A program made the translations under genes and the position numbers. The notes under the pieces were generated by a model. That model worked only from the letters and a program-made list of their open reading frames with translations, was not told the DNA's origin and did not search any database. Positions 36,436 through 48,049 of a stretch of DNA of 64,000 nt are shown here, piece by piece (positions within the stretch are counted from its first letter, which is position 1; each line of letters starts with the position of its first letter). Origin of the DNA: JASGIT01 sp047601665. Lineage in GTDB: Bacteria; Pseudomonadota; Gammaproteobacteria; Burkholderiales; Burkholderiaceae_C. The stretch is from assembly GCA_047601665.1 (NCBI GenBank), contig JASGIT010000001.1:2852001-2916000 (forward strand), read 5' to 3'.

Positions 36436-37347
36436 ATGGCCGCCTGGTCCACCGCCGATATGCCGCCGCAAGCCGGCAAGCTCGCCGTCGTCACCGGCGC
36501 CACCAGCGGGCTGGGCTACCAGACCGCGCTCGCATTGGCCCAGGCCGGGGCGCAGGTGGTGCTGACGGGGCGCAACGCAGACAAAGGCCATGCGGCGGTC
36601 GAGCAGATCGGCCAGCAAGTCCCCGGCGCGCAAGTGGCCTACCAGCCGCTTGACCTGGCGAACCTGGCGGAAGTGGCCGCATTCGCGGGGCGCATGGTGC
36701 GCCGCAAGCGGCTGGATATCCTGATCAACAACGCGGGCGTGATGGCGCTGCCCACGCGCCAGACCACCCACGACGGCTTCGAGATGCAGTTCGGCACCAA
36801 CTACCTGGGCCACTTCGCCCTGACGGCGCGCCTGCTGCCCCTGCTGCGCAAGGCCCCCGCGCCGCGCGTGGTCAGCCTCAGCAGCGTGGCGCACCGCACG
36901 GGCATGATCGACTTCAACGACCTGCAGGGCGCGCGCTGGTATTCGCCCTGGAAGGCCTACGGCCAATCCAAGCTGGCCATGCTGATTTTTGCGCAGGAAT
37001 TGCAGCGGCGCAGCGACGCCGCCGGCTGGGGGCTGACCAGCGTGGCGGCGCATCCGGGCTGGGCGCAGACGGCGCTGTTCGACGGGCCGGGCGGGCTGGT
37101 GTCGTTCATGAACCAGTTCGCCGCCCCGGTGTTCGGCCAGTCGGCTGCCGACGGCGCGCTGCCCATCCTGTTCGCCGCCACCAGCCCGGACGCGGCGCCG
37201 GGCGGCTACTACGGCCCCAATGGCCTGGGCGAACTGCGCGGCGCACCCGGCCCCGCATTCGCCATGCCGCAGGCGCTCAGCGCAACCACGGCAACACGCC
37301 TGTGGGCCGAGTCGGAGCGGTTGACCGGCACCGCATTCGACGCCTGA
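36436..37347 (+). CDS. Short-chain dehydrogenase/reductase
   Basis: 303-residue NAD(P)-dependent oxidoreductase. The cofactor motif is VTGATSGLG, NNAGV follows, and the catalytic Ser/Tyr/Lys are in SLSSVAH and YGQSKLA. Length and the insert after the catalytic region resemble retinol-dehydrogenase/WWOX-like SDRs. AAGGAG precedes ATG 36436; an ATG at 36388 would add an unlikely extension. Substrate unknown. Confidence 0.87.
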   Translation: MAAWSTADMPPQAGKLAVVTGATSGLGYQTALALAQAGAQVVLTGRNADKGHAAVEQIGQQVPGAQVAYQPLDLANLAEVAAFAGRMVRRKRLDILINNAGVMALPTRQTTHDGFEMQFGTNYLGHFALTARLLPLLRKAPAPRVVSLSSVAHRTGMIDFNDLQGARWYSPWKAYGQSKLAMLIFAQELQRRSDAAGWGLTSVAAHPGWAQTALFDGPGGLVSFMNQFAAPVFGQSAADGALPILFAATSPDAAPGGYYGPNGLGELRGAPGPAFAMPQALSATTATRLWAESERLTGTAFDA

Positions 37348-37371
37348 CGTCCACACCAGCCAGGCGCCGGC

Positions 37372-37878
37372 ATGGTCACGTTTTCCAGCAACGGGCAGAC
37401 GGTCACCATCCGGCCCATCCAGCCCAGCGACTTTGATCTGGAACGCGCCTTCGTCCACGGCCTTTCGCTGGAGGCAGGCACCAACCGCATGATGTCGCCC
37501 CGGATGCCGTCCGACGCGGAAATCCACCGCTGGACGGAAACCGATCCCGAACGCGAAGTCGCATTGATCGCCACCACCGAGACGCAGGGCCGGGTGCAGC
37601 AGGCCGGTGTGGCGCGCTACGTGATGGACGACTCGCGCCAGGCCGCCGAATTCGCCATCGTGCTCGCCGACGCCTGGCAGGGCCGTGGCCTGGGCAGAGC
37701 GCTGCTGGCCGAGCTCATTCGCCAGGCCCGGGAGGCCGGCTTGCGCCAACTGGTCGGCACCACCGCGTCCGAGAACCGCGCCATGATCGGGCTGGCGCGC
37801 CGCCTGGGCTTCAGCGTCCGCCGCGATCCTGGCTCCGCCGCCGTGACGCTGCTGGCGCTGGCACTGGCTGGCGATTGA
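37372..37878 (+). CDS. GNAT-family acetyltransferase
   Basis: 168-residue N-acetyltransferase. The acetyl-CoA-binding block is VLADAWQGRGLGRALLAELI (motif A, Q/RxxGxG/A). The residues after it, GTTASENRAMIGLARRLGF, are also typical. Related domains occur at the C-terminus of acyl-CoA-synthetase-fused (Pat-type) protein acetyltransferases. 24 bp after the SDR gene, so likely co-transcribed. Confidence 0.82.
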   Translation: MVTFSSNGQTVTIRPIQPSDFDLERAFVHGLSLEAGTNRMMSPRMPSDAEIHRWTETDPEREVALIATTETQGRVQQAGVARYVMDDSRQAAEFAIVLADAWQGRGLGRALLAELIRQAREAGLRQLVGTTASENRAMIGLARRLGFSVRRDPGSAAVTLLALALAGD

Positions 37879-37971
37879 AAAAGCAGCCATCTCGCCCGTG
37901 GGTTTGATACCATCCTGATTGTTGCAAAATGAAACCAAACCAAATCAAATATTTCATGACGGAGACGCGCG

Positions 37972-39216
37972 ATGATGGGCTTTGACCGGCTGAAGATTGG
38001 AACGCGCCTGGTACTGGTGTTCGGCCTCCTGGCGCTGCTGGTGGCCGCGCTCATGGCGGTGGGCTGGCTGGGGATGCAGCAGGCCGAAGCCGCCTACGCC
38101 AGCACCCTGGGGGCGCTGAGCGCCGACCAGCGCCAGCCCCTGGAGCGCGCCATGCAAGCCGCACATGCGGACCTGCAAAGCGTGCGGATGTGGACCACCG
38201 TGCTGGGCGGGGCTGTGTTCGTGGTCGCGCTGTTCGCCTTCGTCTCGCTGCGCCGGGGCATCGTGGGGCCGCTGAACCAGGCCATCCTGATCGCCGAAAC
38301 CGTGGCCTCGGGCGACCTGAGCCAGGAATTCAGTTCCGACGAGCAGGGCGACTTCGGCCGCCTGCTCAACGCGCTGGGCGATATGGAAGACACGCTCACC
38401 GACCTCGTCTCCAACATCCAGCAATCCACCCACGCCATCAGCGCCAGCGCGGGCGAGATCGACAGCGGCAACACCGACCTCTCGCGCCGCACCGACGACC
38501 AGGTTAGTGCGCTGACCGAAACGGCCGCGAGCATGGAGCAACTCACCTCCACCGTGCGCCTGAACGCCGACCGCGCGCGCTCCGCCAGCGGGCTGGCCGT
38601 CGACGCATCGGCCACCGCGCGGCGCGGCGGCAGCGTGGTGGGCGAGGTGGTGCAGACCATGCAGGCCATCAGCGGCAGTTCGCGCAAGATCGTGGACATC
38701 ATCCAGGTCATCGAGGGCATCGCGTTCCAGACCAACATCCTGGCGCTGAACGCGGCGGTGGAAGCCGCGCGCGCGGGCGAGCAAGGGCGCGGCTTCGCCG
38801 TGGTGGCCAGCGAGGTGCGCACGCTCGCGCAGCGCTCCGCCGCGGCGGCCAAGGAAATCAAGGCGCTCATCGACGACTCGGCCAGCAAGGTGAGCGCGGG
38901 CTCCACCCTGGTCGCCCAGGCGGGCGACACCATGCAGGACATCGTGCAGGCCGTGGGCCAGGTGAGCACCCTGCTGGGCGAAATCTCCGGCGCGCTGGCG
39001 GAGCAGAGCGAAGGCATCGCCCACGTCAACCAGGCCGTGGCGCACATGGACGGGGCCACGCAGCAGAACGCGGCGCTGGTGCAGCAGGCCGCCCAAGCCG
39101 CGTCGGCCCTGAGCGGCCGTGCGCGCGACCTGGAGCGCGCCGTCGGCGCGTTCAAGCTGGACGACGACGAGCCCGCAGGCTTGCCGGCGCCCGCGCGGCC
39201 ACTGGCCCTCGCCTGA
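37972..39216 (+). CDS. Methyl-accepting chemotaxis protein with very short periplasmic part
   Basis: 414-residue chemoreceptor. TM1 is about residues 12-35, TM2 about 73-92, so only about 37 residues lie in the periplasm; canonical receptors have about 150. HAMP follows, then the cytoplasmic hairpin with EGIAFQTNILALNAAVEAARAGEQGRGFAVVA, the signaling tip, and helical methylation regions. Such a short sensor cannot hold a normal four-helix ligand domain, so it may sense membrane state or work with partner proteins. ATG 37972 or the next codon. Confidence 0.9.
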   Translation: MMGFDRLKIGTRLVLVFGLLALLVAALMAVGWLGMQQAEAAYASTLGALSADQRQPLERAMQAAHADLQSVRMWTTVLGGAVFVVALFAFVSLRRGIVGPLNQAILIAETVASGDLSQEFSSDEQGDFGRLLNALGDMEDTLTDLVSNIQQSTHAISASAGEIDSGNTDLSRRTDDQVSALTETAASMEQLTSTVRLNADRARSASGLAVDASATARRGGSVVGEVVQTMQAISGSSRKIVDIIQVIEGIAFQTNILALNAAVEAARAGEQGRGFAVVASEVRTLAQRSAAAAKEIKALIDDSASKVSAGSTLVAQAGDTMQDIVQAVGQVSTLLGEISGALAEQSEGIAHVNQAVAHMDGATQQNAALVQQAAQAASALSGRARDLERAVGAFKLDDDEPAGLPAPARPLALA

Positions 39217-39405
39217 GCCGTGAAGAGCCGCTGAGCGGCAATCGGGGGGCACGCGCTGCGCGCCCTCCTGCCCGGGCAATGCCTGTTTGCGCGATCCGGC
39301 TGGAAGCAAGGTCACTGCCTATACATTTATCCGATGCCGGGTGGATTTCTGACCACGCCTGCGGCCAGGATGGCCGTGGGCACTGACCGCGAGGGGTGAA
39401 TACGC

Positions 39406-40236
39406 ATGGAACGCATTGAACAGCACGCCAGCTTCGGCGGCCGACAGGAGGTGTGGAAACATGCCTCCTTCACCCTTGGCTGCGAAATGAAGTTCGGCAT
39501 CTTTCTGCCAGAGGCCGCACTGGGGGGCAGGCGCTGCCCCACGCTGTACTGGCTTTCCGGGCTGACTTGCACTGAGCAGAACTTCATCACGAAGGCGGGT
39601 GCGCAGGCACTGGCTTCGAGGTACGGAATGATCGTGGTGGCGCCGGATACAAGTCCGCGAGGCAGTGACGTTGCCGACGATGAAGCCTACGACTTGGGCC
39701 AGGGCGCAGGCTTTTACGTCAATGCGCAGCAAGAGCCATGGGCACGGCACTATCGTATGCACGACTATGTTGCGGAAGAGTTGCCTGCGCTGATCGAGGG
39801 CAGCTTTTCTGCCGCCAGCGCCAGAGGCATTTCCGGTCACTCGATGGGAGGGCATGGCGCCCTTGTGACTGCGCTTCGCAGGCCAGGGCTCTACCAGAGC
39901 TTGTCGGCGTTTTCACCTATCGTGGCTCCAACACAAGTTGCCTGGGGGAAAAAGGCTTTCGCGGCCTATCTTGGCGCGAATAAGTCAGATTGGCTCCCAT
40001 GGGATGCGGTTGAACTGGTGAAGACGGCGCAGCAGCGGCTCCCGCTTCTGGTGGATATCGGTGAAGCAGATGAATTTCTGCAGCAGCAACTGAAGCCGGA
40101 GCTTCTGGAGGCTGTCTGCCGTGCGGTGGGGCACCCTTTGAATCTACGTATCCATCCTGGTTTTGACCATAGCTACTATTTCGTCTCTACCTTTCTCGGC
40201 GATCACTTCGCCCATCACGCCAGGCAGATTGCATAG
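39406..40236 (+). CDS. fghA: S-formylglutathione hydrolase
   Basis: 276-residue serine hydrolase that splits S-formylglutathione to formate and glutathione in formaldehyde detoxification. Nucleophile in GHSMGGHGA, aspartate in DIGEADEFL and histidine in HPGFDHSYYF complete the triad. Its base composition is visibly lower than the surrounding genes and the usual partner, glutathione-dependent formaldehyde dehydrogenase (frmA), is not adjacent, so the gene may have been acquired alone. AGGGGTG precedes the ATG. Confidence 0.93.
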   Translation: MERIEQHASFGGRQEVWKHASFTLGCEMKFGIFLPEAALGGRRCPTLYWLSGLTCTEQNFITKAGAQALASRYGMIVVAPDTSPRGSDVADDEAYDLGQGAGFYVNAQQEPWARHYRMHDYVAEELPALIEGSFSAASARGISGHSMGGHGALVTALRRPGLYQSLSAFSPIVAPTQVAWGKKAFAAYLGANKSDWLPWDAVELVKTAQQRLPLLVDIGEADEFLQQQLKPELLEAVCRAVGHPLNLRIHPGFDHSYYFVSTFLGDHFAHHARQIA

Positions 40237-40303
40237 TTGGGTGGCGTACCCAGGGGGGAAGAGACTTGGGGTACGGTGATATTTCCGCAGGAGCGAAAAA
40301 AAT

Positions 40304-40328
40304 CCCGCTTCCCTGGGAGAGGGGCGGG
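40304..40328 (-). terminator. Orphan terminator-like hairpin resembling the tRNA-Ser terminator
   Basis: CCCGC/GCGGG hairpin next to a run of A on the plus strand (T on the minus strand). Together with the following TCCTGGGATGACG it resembles the DNA downstream of tRNA-Ser at 41207-41276. No gene ends here in the minus direction, so it may be a copied attachment-site remnant. Confidence 0.4.
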
Positions 40329-40490
40329 CTTTGTGGACTTCTGTGCACGTCCTGGGATGACGTTCTGGCGACAAAGCCGCACTGACGGGGCGGCTTATCC
40401 GTGCTGATTGTGGTGTTACGGGCACCGGGCCTTTCGGCTAGCGCGCAGGGTAGCGCAGGCAGTCAGCTGGGAGCAATGCCTTGCCGGTTT

Positions 40491-40514
40491 ATTTGATTGT
40501 TATTACAATCAAAT
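40491..40514. promoter_or_regulatory. Perfect palindrome in front of brnT
   Basis: ATTTGATTGT (40491-40500) and ACAATCAAAT (40505-40514) form a perfect 10-bp inverted repeat around TATT. It directly precedes the toxin gene and is a strong candidate for the autoregulatory BrnA operator. It is AT-rich, unlike the surroundings. Confidence 0.65.
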
Positions 40515-40515
40515 C

Positions 40516-40785
40516 ATACGCTACGAACACGACCCCGCCAAGCTGGCCGCGAACGTGGACAAGCATGGGGTCTGGTTCAGTGCTGCGGATGACTTCGAGT
40601 GGGAGACCGCGTAACTCGAAGTGGACAGCCGCAAGCGCTACGGCGAATCTCGATTGACCGCCACGGGGTTGATCGGCGCACGCCTGTTTGTGCTCACGTT
40701 CACGCTGCGCGGTAATGCCGTGCGCATCATCAGCCTGCGCAAGGCCAACCAGCGAGAGGTACGCCGCTATGCCCGTCAAGCCTGA
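40516..40785 (+). pseudogene. brnT: BrnT toxin, inactivated
   Basis: The single reading frame from 40516 to 40785 codes for 89 residues, the normal length of the BrnT ribonuclease toxin: RYEHDPAKLAANVDKHGVWF at the start, and VRIISLRKANQREVRRY at the end. Two lesions are visible. The expected ATG is ATA (40516), and a TAA stop interrupts the frame at 40612-40614 after WETA. Both would abolish a full-length toxin. The frame after the stop is intact, so the decay looks recent. The overlapping brnA antitoxin gene is whole. Confidence 0.75.
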
Positions 40786-41137
40786 AACGATCAAGACACG
40801 CTCCGGTCGCGTGGTGGAACTGCCTACCGACGAGGAAGATGTCCGCATCAATACAGGCATCGCCGCCGATCTGGACAGCCCTGAGTTGGACGATGCCTGG
40901 TTTGCCCGCGCCCGTCCGGCGCATGAGGTGTTGCCGCCCGAGGTATACGAGGGGTTGGTGACGCTGCGCCGCAGCAGGGGCGAGCGCGGGCCGCAGAAGG
41001 CCCCCACCAAGCAGGCCACCACCATCCGCCTGTCGCCCGAGGTCATGGCCGCCTTCAAGGCCACGGGCGCGGGCTGGCAAACGCGCATTGATGATGCGCT
41101 GAAAGACTGGCTGCGCACACACAACCCGGCGCATTGA
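40769..41137 (+). CDS. brnA: BrnA-family antitoxin
   Basis: 122-residue antitoxin. The C-terminal part KQATTIRLSPEVMAAFKATGAGWQTRIDDALKDWL is a ribbon-helix-helix of the BrnA type, which binds its own promoter and BrnT. Its start overlaps the end of the toxin frame by 17 bases. With the toxin broken, it may be on the way to loss, or act only as a DNA-binding regulator. RBS GCGAGAGG lies upstream. Confidence 0.82.
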   Translation: MPVKPETIKTRSGRVVELPTDEEDVRINTGIAADLDSPELDDAWFARARPAHEVLPPEVYEGLVTLRRSRGERGPQKAPTKQATTIRLSPEVMAAFKATGAGWQTRIDDALKDWLRTHNPAH

Positions 41138-41211
41138 AGGGTTGTGCCGTGGTTATGAGGCCCGGCTCTTGCCCGCCTGGGCTCTCACATAGAGGAAGGG
41201 CAGGAACAAAG

Positions 41212-41244
41212 AAAACCCGCTTCCCCAGGAAAGGAGCGGGTTTT
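41212..41244 (-). terminator. tRNA-Ser terminator
   Basis: On the minus strand AAAACCCGCT and AGCGGGTTTT pair as a 10-bp perfect stem around 13 bases and are followed by a T-rich stretch. It lies 33 bp past the tRNA-Ser 3' end. Confidence 0.8.
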
Positions 41245-41276
41245 GAGGTGTTCCGGGATGATGCGAGATGACGATT

Positions 41277-41364
41277 TGGCGGAGACTGTGAGATTCGAAC
41301 TCACGGACGGTTGCCCGTCGGCAGTTTTCAAGACTGCTGGTTTAAACCACTCACCCAAGTCTCC
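41277..41364 (-). tRNA. tRNA-Ser (anticodon UGA)
   Basis: 88 nt including an encoded CCA. The acceptor stem GGAGACT pairs with AGTCTCC, the anticodon loop is CTTGAAA with anticodon TGA, the long variable arm CCGACGGGCAACCGTC is typical of tRNA-Ser, and the T loop is GTTCGAATC. It reads UCN serine codons. A frequent integration site; the lower-GC fghA-brnTA patch lies on its 3' side. Confidence 0.95.
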
Positions 41365-41378
41365 GGGAGGCTGCGATT

Positions 41379-42023
41379 CTAAAGCGGCTGCAGCATTCCG
41401 CGCCGTTCGATGAAGCCCACCACTTCCTCCAGCCCGGCCAGGGTCTTGAGGTTGGTCATCACGAAAGGCTTGTCGCCGCGCATACGGCGGGTGTCGGATT
41501 CCATGACGTCCAGGTTCGCGCCCACGTGCGGGGCGAGGTCGGTCTTGTTGATGACGAACAGGTCGCTTTTGGTGATGCCGGGGCCACCCTTGCGCGGGAT
41601 TTTCTCGCCAGCGGCGACGTCGATCACGTAGATGGTCAGGTCGCTCAATTCAGGGCTGAAGGTGGCGGCGAGGTTGTCGCCGCCGCTTTCGACGAACACC
41701 ACGTCGGCATCGGGGAACTCGGCCAGCATACGGTCGATGGCTTCGAGGTTGATGGAGCAGTCCTCGCGGATGGCGGTATGGGGGCAGCCGCCCGTCTCCA
41801 CGCCCAGGATGCGCTCGGCGGGCAGCGCGCCGCTGACGGTGAGCAGGCGCTGGTCTTCCTTGGTGTAGATGTCGTTGGTGATGGCGACGAGGTCGTACCG
41901 CGCGCGCATGTGCTTGCACAGCATTTCGAGCAAGGTGGTCTTGCCCGAGCCGACGGGGCCGCCTATGCCCACGCGCAGGGGGGGCAGTTTCTTGGTGCGA
42001 TGGGGGATGTGGTGCAGGGTCAT
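41379..42023 (-). CDS. ureG: Urease accessory GTPase
   Basis: 214-residue SIMIBI GTPase that energises nickel delivery to urease. P-loop GPVGSGKTTL, ESGGDNLAATFSP switch, INKTDLAPHVG (NKxD) and the Cys-Pro-His nickel motif in TGGCPHTAIRED are all present. ATG at 42023 overlaps the ureF stop (ATGA). Last gene of the minus-strand urease group. Confidence 0.96.
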   Translation of the reverse strand: MTLHHIPHRTKKLPPLRVGIGGPVGSGKTTLLEMLCKHMRARYDLVAITNDIYTKEDQRLLTVSGALPAERILGVETGGCPHTAIREDCSINLEAIDRMLAEFPDADVVFVESGGDNLAATFSPELSDLTIYVIDVAAGEKIPRKGGPGITKSDLFVINKTDLAPHVGANLDVMESDTRRMRGDKPFVMTNLKTLAGLEEVVGFIERRGMLQPL

Positions 42024-42700
42024 GATCGGAACAGGCGGGTGTACTGGGTTTCGTGCTGCGCCGAGAGGATGGCGAGCATGGGGGAAAAGGCCTGGCGGCG
42101 CTCGTCGGGCAGGCCGAGCGCCGCGTGCGCGGCGGCGGGAATGGCGTCGGCCAGTCGCGCCAGAATGCGCTGGCCCGCGCTCTGGCCCAGCGGCACGGCC
42201 TTGAGCGCGGCCTGCACCATGTTCTCGGCCCAGCCGAAGGTGTAGGCGAGCAGCACGTCGTGCGCGCTGGCGTCGAGCGGCGCGGCGGCCAGGGCGAAGG
42301 CCACGGGGTAGGTGGGGGGCAGTTCGGCCAGGCGCTGCACGTCTGGCAGGCGCTCGGGTTCGTGGGCGTGGCGGTTGCGCAGCCATTCGGTGAGCGAGCG
42401 GCCCATCTGCTCGGTCTGCAGGCGCATTTCCTGCGTTTCGCGGGTGTGCAGCACCCAGTCGTTCAGGGCGCGCACGCGGGCGTGGTCGGCGGCGCGCCAG
42501 GCCTGCACGGTTTGCGCCACGACGGCCATGTCGCCGCGCGCCTGGGTGAGGTGCAGCTGCGCGGCAATCCAGTCGGACGCGGCCTGCTCCGTGGTCACGC
42601 CGGCGCGCTCCACGGCGATTTCGAGCCCTTCGGAATATGAGAAGCCGCCCACGGGCAGCGCGGGCGAGGCCAGCCAGATCAGGTGGAGCAGGGCGCTCAT
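42020..42700 (-). CDS. ureF: Urease accessory protein UreF
   Basis: 226-residue all-helical protein that links UreG to the urease-UreD complex and gates GTP hydrolysis. The N-terminal LIWLASPALPVGGFSYSEGLE is a clear UreF hallmark, and DVLLAYTFGWAENMVQAALKAVPLGQ near the C-terminus is conserved. ATG at 42700 overlaps the end of ureE by four bases. Confidence 0.95.
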   Translation of the reverse strand: MSALLHLIWLASPALPVGGFSYSEGLEIAVERAGVTTEQAASDWIAAQLHLTQARGDMAVVAQTVQAWRAADHARVRALNDWVLHTRETQEMRLQTEQMGRSLTEWLRNRHAHEPERLPDVQRLAELPPTYPVAFALAAAPLDASAHDVLLAYTFGWAENMVQAALKAVPLGQSAGQRILARLADAIPAAAHAALGLPDERRQAFSPMLAILSAQHETQYTRLFRS

Positions 42701-43233
42701 CCGTGGCCGTGGTGGTGGCTGTGGCCGTGCCCCTGCCCGTGATCGTGGCTGTGGCCATGATCGTGGTGGTGGTGCCCGCCCGCCGCATACGCGCCGCCTT
42801 CGGGCTCGAAGGGCGCGTTCTCTTCGCGCACGGTCAGGTGCATGGCGCGCAGCATGTCGGCCAGCACGTGGTCGGGCTCGATCTGCAGGTGCGTGGGCGT
42901 GAGCTCGATGGGCACGTGGCGGTTGCCCAAGTGGTAGGCAGCGCGCACCAGGTCGAAGGGCGAGCCATGCTCGGCGCAGGGCGTGATGCGCAGCACGGGC
43001 TGGGGCGCGGCCAGCACGCGGACGAGCGAGCCGTCTTCGGTCACCAGCACGTCGCCGCCGCGCACCACGGTGCCGCGGGGCAGGAAGACGCCGATCTGCC
43101 GGCCTTGCGAATCGAGTGCGGTGAAGCGGCTTTTCTGCCGCACGTCCCAATCCAGTTCGACGGTGGCGGCGCGCTTGAGTAGCACGGGCGCAAGGCCGTG
43201 GCCCTGGGACATGCATTTGTTGGCGGTGAGCAT
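42697..43233 (-). CDS. ureE: Urease accessory nickel metallochaperone
   Basis: 178-residue nickel carrier. It has the peptide-binding-like N-terminal domain and a C-terminal metal-binding domain with HGSPFDLVRAAYHLGNRHVPIEL and EPDHVLADMLRAMHL, and ends in a tail of about 14 histidines alternating with Asp and Gly, which chelates nickel. ATG at 43233 matches other UreE N-termini (MLTxNK). A 92-bp gap separates it from the GNAT gene. Confidence 0.94.
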   Translation of the reverse strand: MLTANKCMSQGHGLAPVLLKRAATVELDWDVRQKSRFTALDSQGRQIGVFLPRGTVVRGGDVLVTEDGSLVRVLAAPQPVLRITPCAEHGSPFDLVRAAYHLGNRHVPIELTPTHLQIEPDHVLADMLRAMHLTVREENAPFEPEGGAYAAGGHHHHDHGHSHDHGQGHGHSHHHGHG

Positions 43234-43325
43234 GGACAAGTTCGGAATGTGAATGTTTTCAGTCAACGAGGGAGGCGGTCGTGGGGCCCATGCGGCGGGC
43301 TTGCGACTGCGGGATTGTTCACGTT

Positions 43326-43807
43326 TCAGAGCGCCCGCGTCATGAAGCAGCTGTTCGGATCGGACCGATAGTCCCCGAAAGGGCCGCATTCTTCAAAGCC
43401 GTGCTGCGCATAGAGCGCGCGTGCGGGTGCGAAGAAGGGTTGGCTGCCGGTCTCCAGGCTCAGCCGCGCATGGCCCAGCGCACGTGCCTCGGCCATGGCG
43501 TGCGCCAGCATGTGCGTGGCGATGCCCAGGCCGCGCAGCGTGGCGGCGGTGCGCATGGACTTGAGTTCCGCGTGCGTGGCGTCGATTGGCTTCAGGGCTG
43601 CGGTGCCGGCGAGCGATTCGCCAGCAGTTTCATCGGTCAGCCATGCCGTCCAGAAGCGGATACCCGGCTGGCGCAACGCATCGAGGTCCAGCGCGTGCAC
43701 GCTCTCGGGCGGCGACACGCGCCGCATGTCCGCCAGGTGCTCTTCCAGGAAGAGGGCGATGCGTGGGTCGCGCAGGTCGTCTAGGCGGATGCTCAGGCGC
43801 GCGGCCA

Positions 43808-43808
<1 letters not shown>
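43326..43808 (-). CDS. GNAT acetyltransferase inserted in the urease operon
   Basis: 160-residue acetyltransferase. The acetyl-CoA-binding block is RTAATLRGLGIATHMLAHAMAEA, followed by GHARLSLETGSQPFFAPARALY, typical of YsnE/PhnO-like GNATs. It lies between ureC and ureE, with its start codon interlocked with the ureC stop (TGATG), so it is translated with urease. Its substrate is unknown and a link to nickel or urea use is not evident. Confidence 0.85.
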
Positions 43809-45556
<1,748 letters not shown>

Positions 45557-45761
45557 GGTATCTGTCGTGTCCTAATGGTGTCGTCATGCAACTGCCGCTT
45601 CTCGGTCGGATGCATAAACCGTTGCATGTTGAAGCAATGCCAGACAGGGTATCTACATACATTGGCGCCGGTCAAACCAAGCACGGATCGTGCCAGCCAT
45701 TGCTCGCCCCGTTCACCAGAGGCGCGCCCGATTTTCCATCCATTCGATACCTGACAGAACC
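45557..45761. promoter_or_regulatory. Divergent region between ureC and the Ser-Pro lipoprotein gene
   Basis: 205 bp. Because ureB is cut off from ureC, any promoter for ureC-GNAT-ureEFG must lie here, as must one for the plus-strand gene. TTGAAG (45629) with a TATC-like sequence downstream is the only weak promoter-like combination seen; no convincing site was found. Confidence 0.35.
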
Positions 45762-47099
<1,338 letters not shown>

Positions 47100-47103
47100 C
47101 CTT

Positions 47104-47412
47104 TCAATCCACGGCGCCCTGGGTAAATCCCCGGAAGCCGTGGACGATGCGCGCACCGGCGTAGTCCACCAGCTCCACGGTGCGCTGCTGGCCGGGCTCG
47201 AAGCGCACCGCCGTGCCGCTGGCGATGTTCAGCCGCATACCGCGCGCCGCGTCGCGGTCGAAGTCCAGCGCGCCGTTGGCCTCGGCGAAGTGGTAGTGCG
47301 AGCCGACCTGGATGGGCCGGTCCGCCGTGTTGGCCACCCGCAGCGTGAGCGTGCGGCGGCCCGGGTTGAGGGCGTGCTCGCCCTCGTCGACGAGGAGTTC
47401 ACCAGGGTTCAT
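47104..47412 (-). CDS. ureB: Urease beta subunit
   Basis: 102-residue structural subunit. N-terminal MNPGELLVDEGEHALNPGR and the SHYHFAEANGALDFDR block are diagnostic for UreB, as is the ending ARIVHGFRGFTQG. Normally followed by ureC within a few bases; here the plus-strand lipoprotein gene ends five bases from its stop codon. Confidence 0.96.
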   Translation of the reverse strand: MNPGELLVDEGEHALNPGRRTLTLRVANTADRPIQVGSHYHFAEANGALDFDRDAARGMRLNIASGTAVRFEPGQQRTVELVDYAGARIVHGFRGFTQGAVD

Positions 47413-47424
47413 GGCGCGGCTCCT

Positions 47425-48006
47425 TCACGCCATGCGCACGAGCAGGCCCACGCCCAGCAGCGCGGTAGCGAGGCCCGTGGCCAGTTGCACCCAGCGCGTG
47501 CGCTGCACCACGGCGCGGCCCAGCGCGATGCCCACGCAGTGCAGCACGGCGGTGGCAACCACCATGCCCAGCAGCGCGGCCCATTGGCCGTCGCCGCCCA
47601 GTTCGCTGCCATGCGCCGCGCCGTGGAAGAACGCGAACGCGCCCGCGAGCGCCGCCGCGGCCGCCGTGGGCAGATGCCCGCGCCACGCCACCAGCAGGCC
47701 CAGCGCGAGCAGCGACGCGGCGATCATCGGCTCCACCCCCGGCACAGCCAGGCCCATGAAGCCCGCGAGCGCGCCCACCGCCAGCAGCGCCACGAAGGCC
47801 AGCGGCGCGGCCCACACCGGGCGGATGGTCAGCGCGCTCCACACGCCCACGGCCAGCATGGCGGCCAGGTGGTCCGCGCCCGTGAAGGGGTGCACCAGGC
47901 CGCTGGCGAAGCCGCCGTGCGAATGCGCCGTGCCGTCCAGGTGGGCGAAGGCGAGGGCGGGTAGCAGCAGGGCCGCCGCCGTGAGGAGTTTTGCTGTGTT
48001 TTTCAT
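47425..48006 (-). CDS. ureJ: HupE/UreJ-family nickel permease
   Basis: 193-residue membrane protein with a signal-like first segment and about six membrane segments. The nickel-binding hallmark HPFTGADHLAAMLAVGVW and FFHGAAHGSEL define the HupE/UreJ family, which imports nickel. It lies between ureA and ureB. Its ATG (48006) is formed from the CAT that borders dispersed element copy 7, and there is no clear Shine-Dalgarno sequence upstream. Confidence 0.9.
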   Translation of the reverse strand: MKNTAKLLTAAALLLPALAFAHLDGTAHSHGGFASGLVHPFTGADHLAAMLAVGVWSALTIRPVWAAPLAFVALLAVGALAGFMGLAVPGVEPMIAASLLALGLLVAWRGHLPTAAAAALAGAFAFFHGAAHGSELGGDGQWAALLGMVVATAVLHCVGIALGRAVVQRTRWVQLATGLATALLGVGLLVRMA

Positions 48007-48049
48007 AGCTGTTGGCGCTGTTTGGATAAGGGCTGGAGGCCGATTTGGC

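Noticed and set aside
40253..40290. Second tRNA-Ser copy suggested by GAGACTTGGGGTACGG
   Set aside because: No matching acceptor strand, anticodon arm or T loop follows, so it is not a tRNA; only the downstream hairpin is similar to the real locus.
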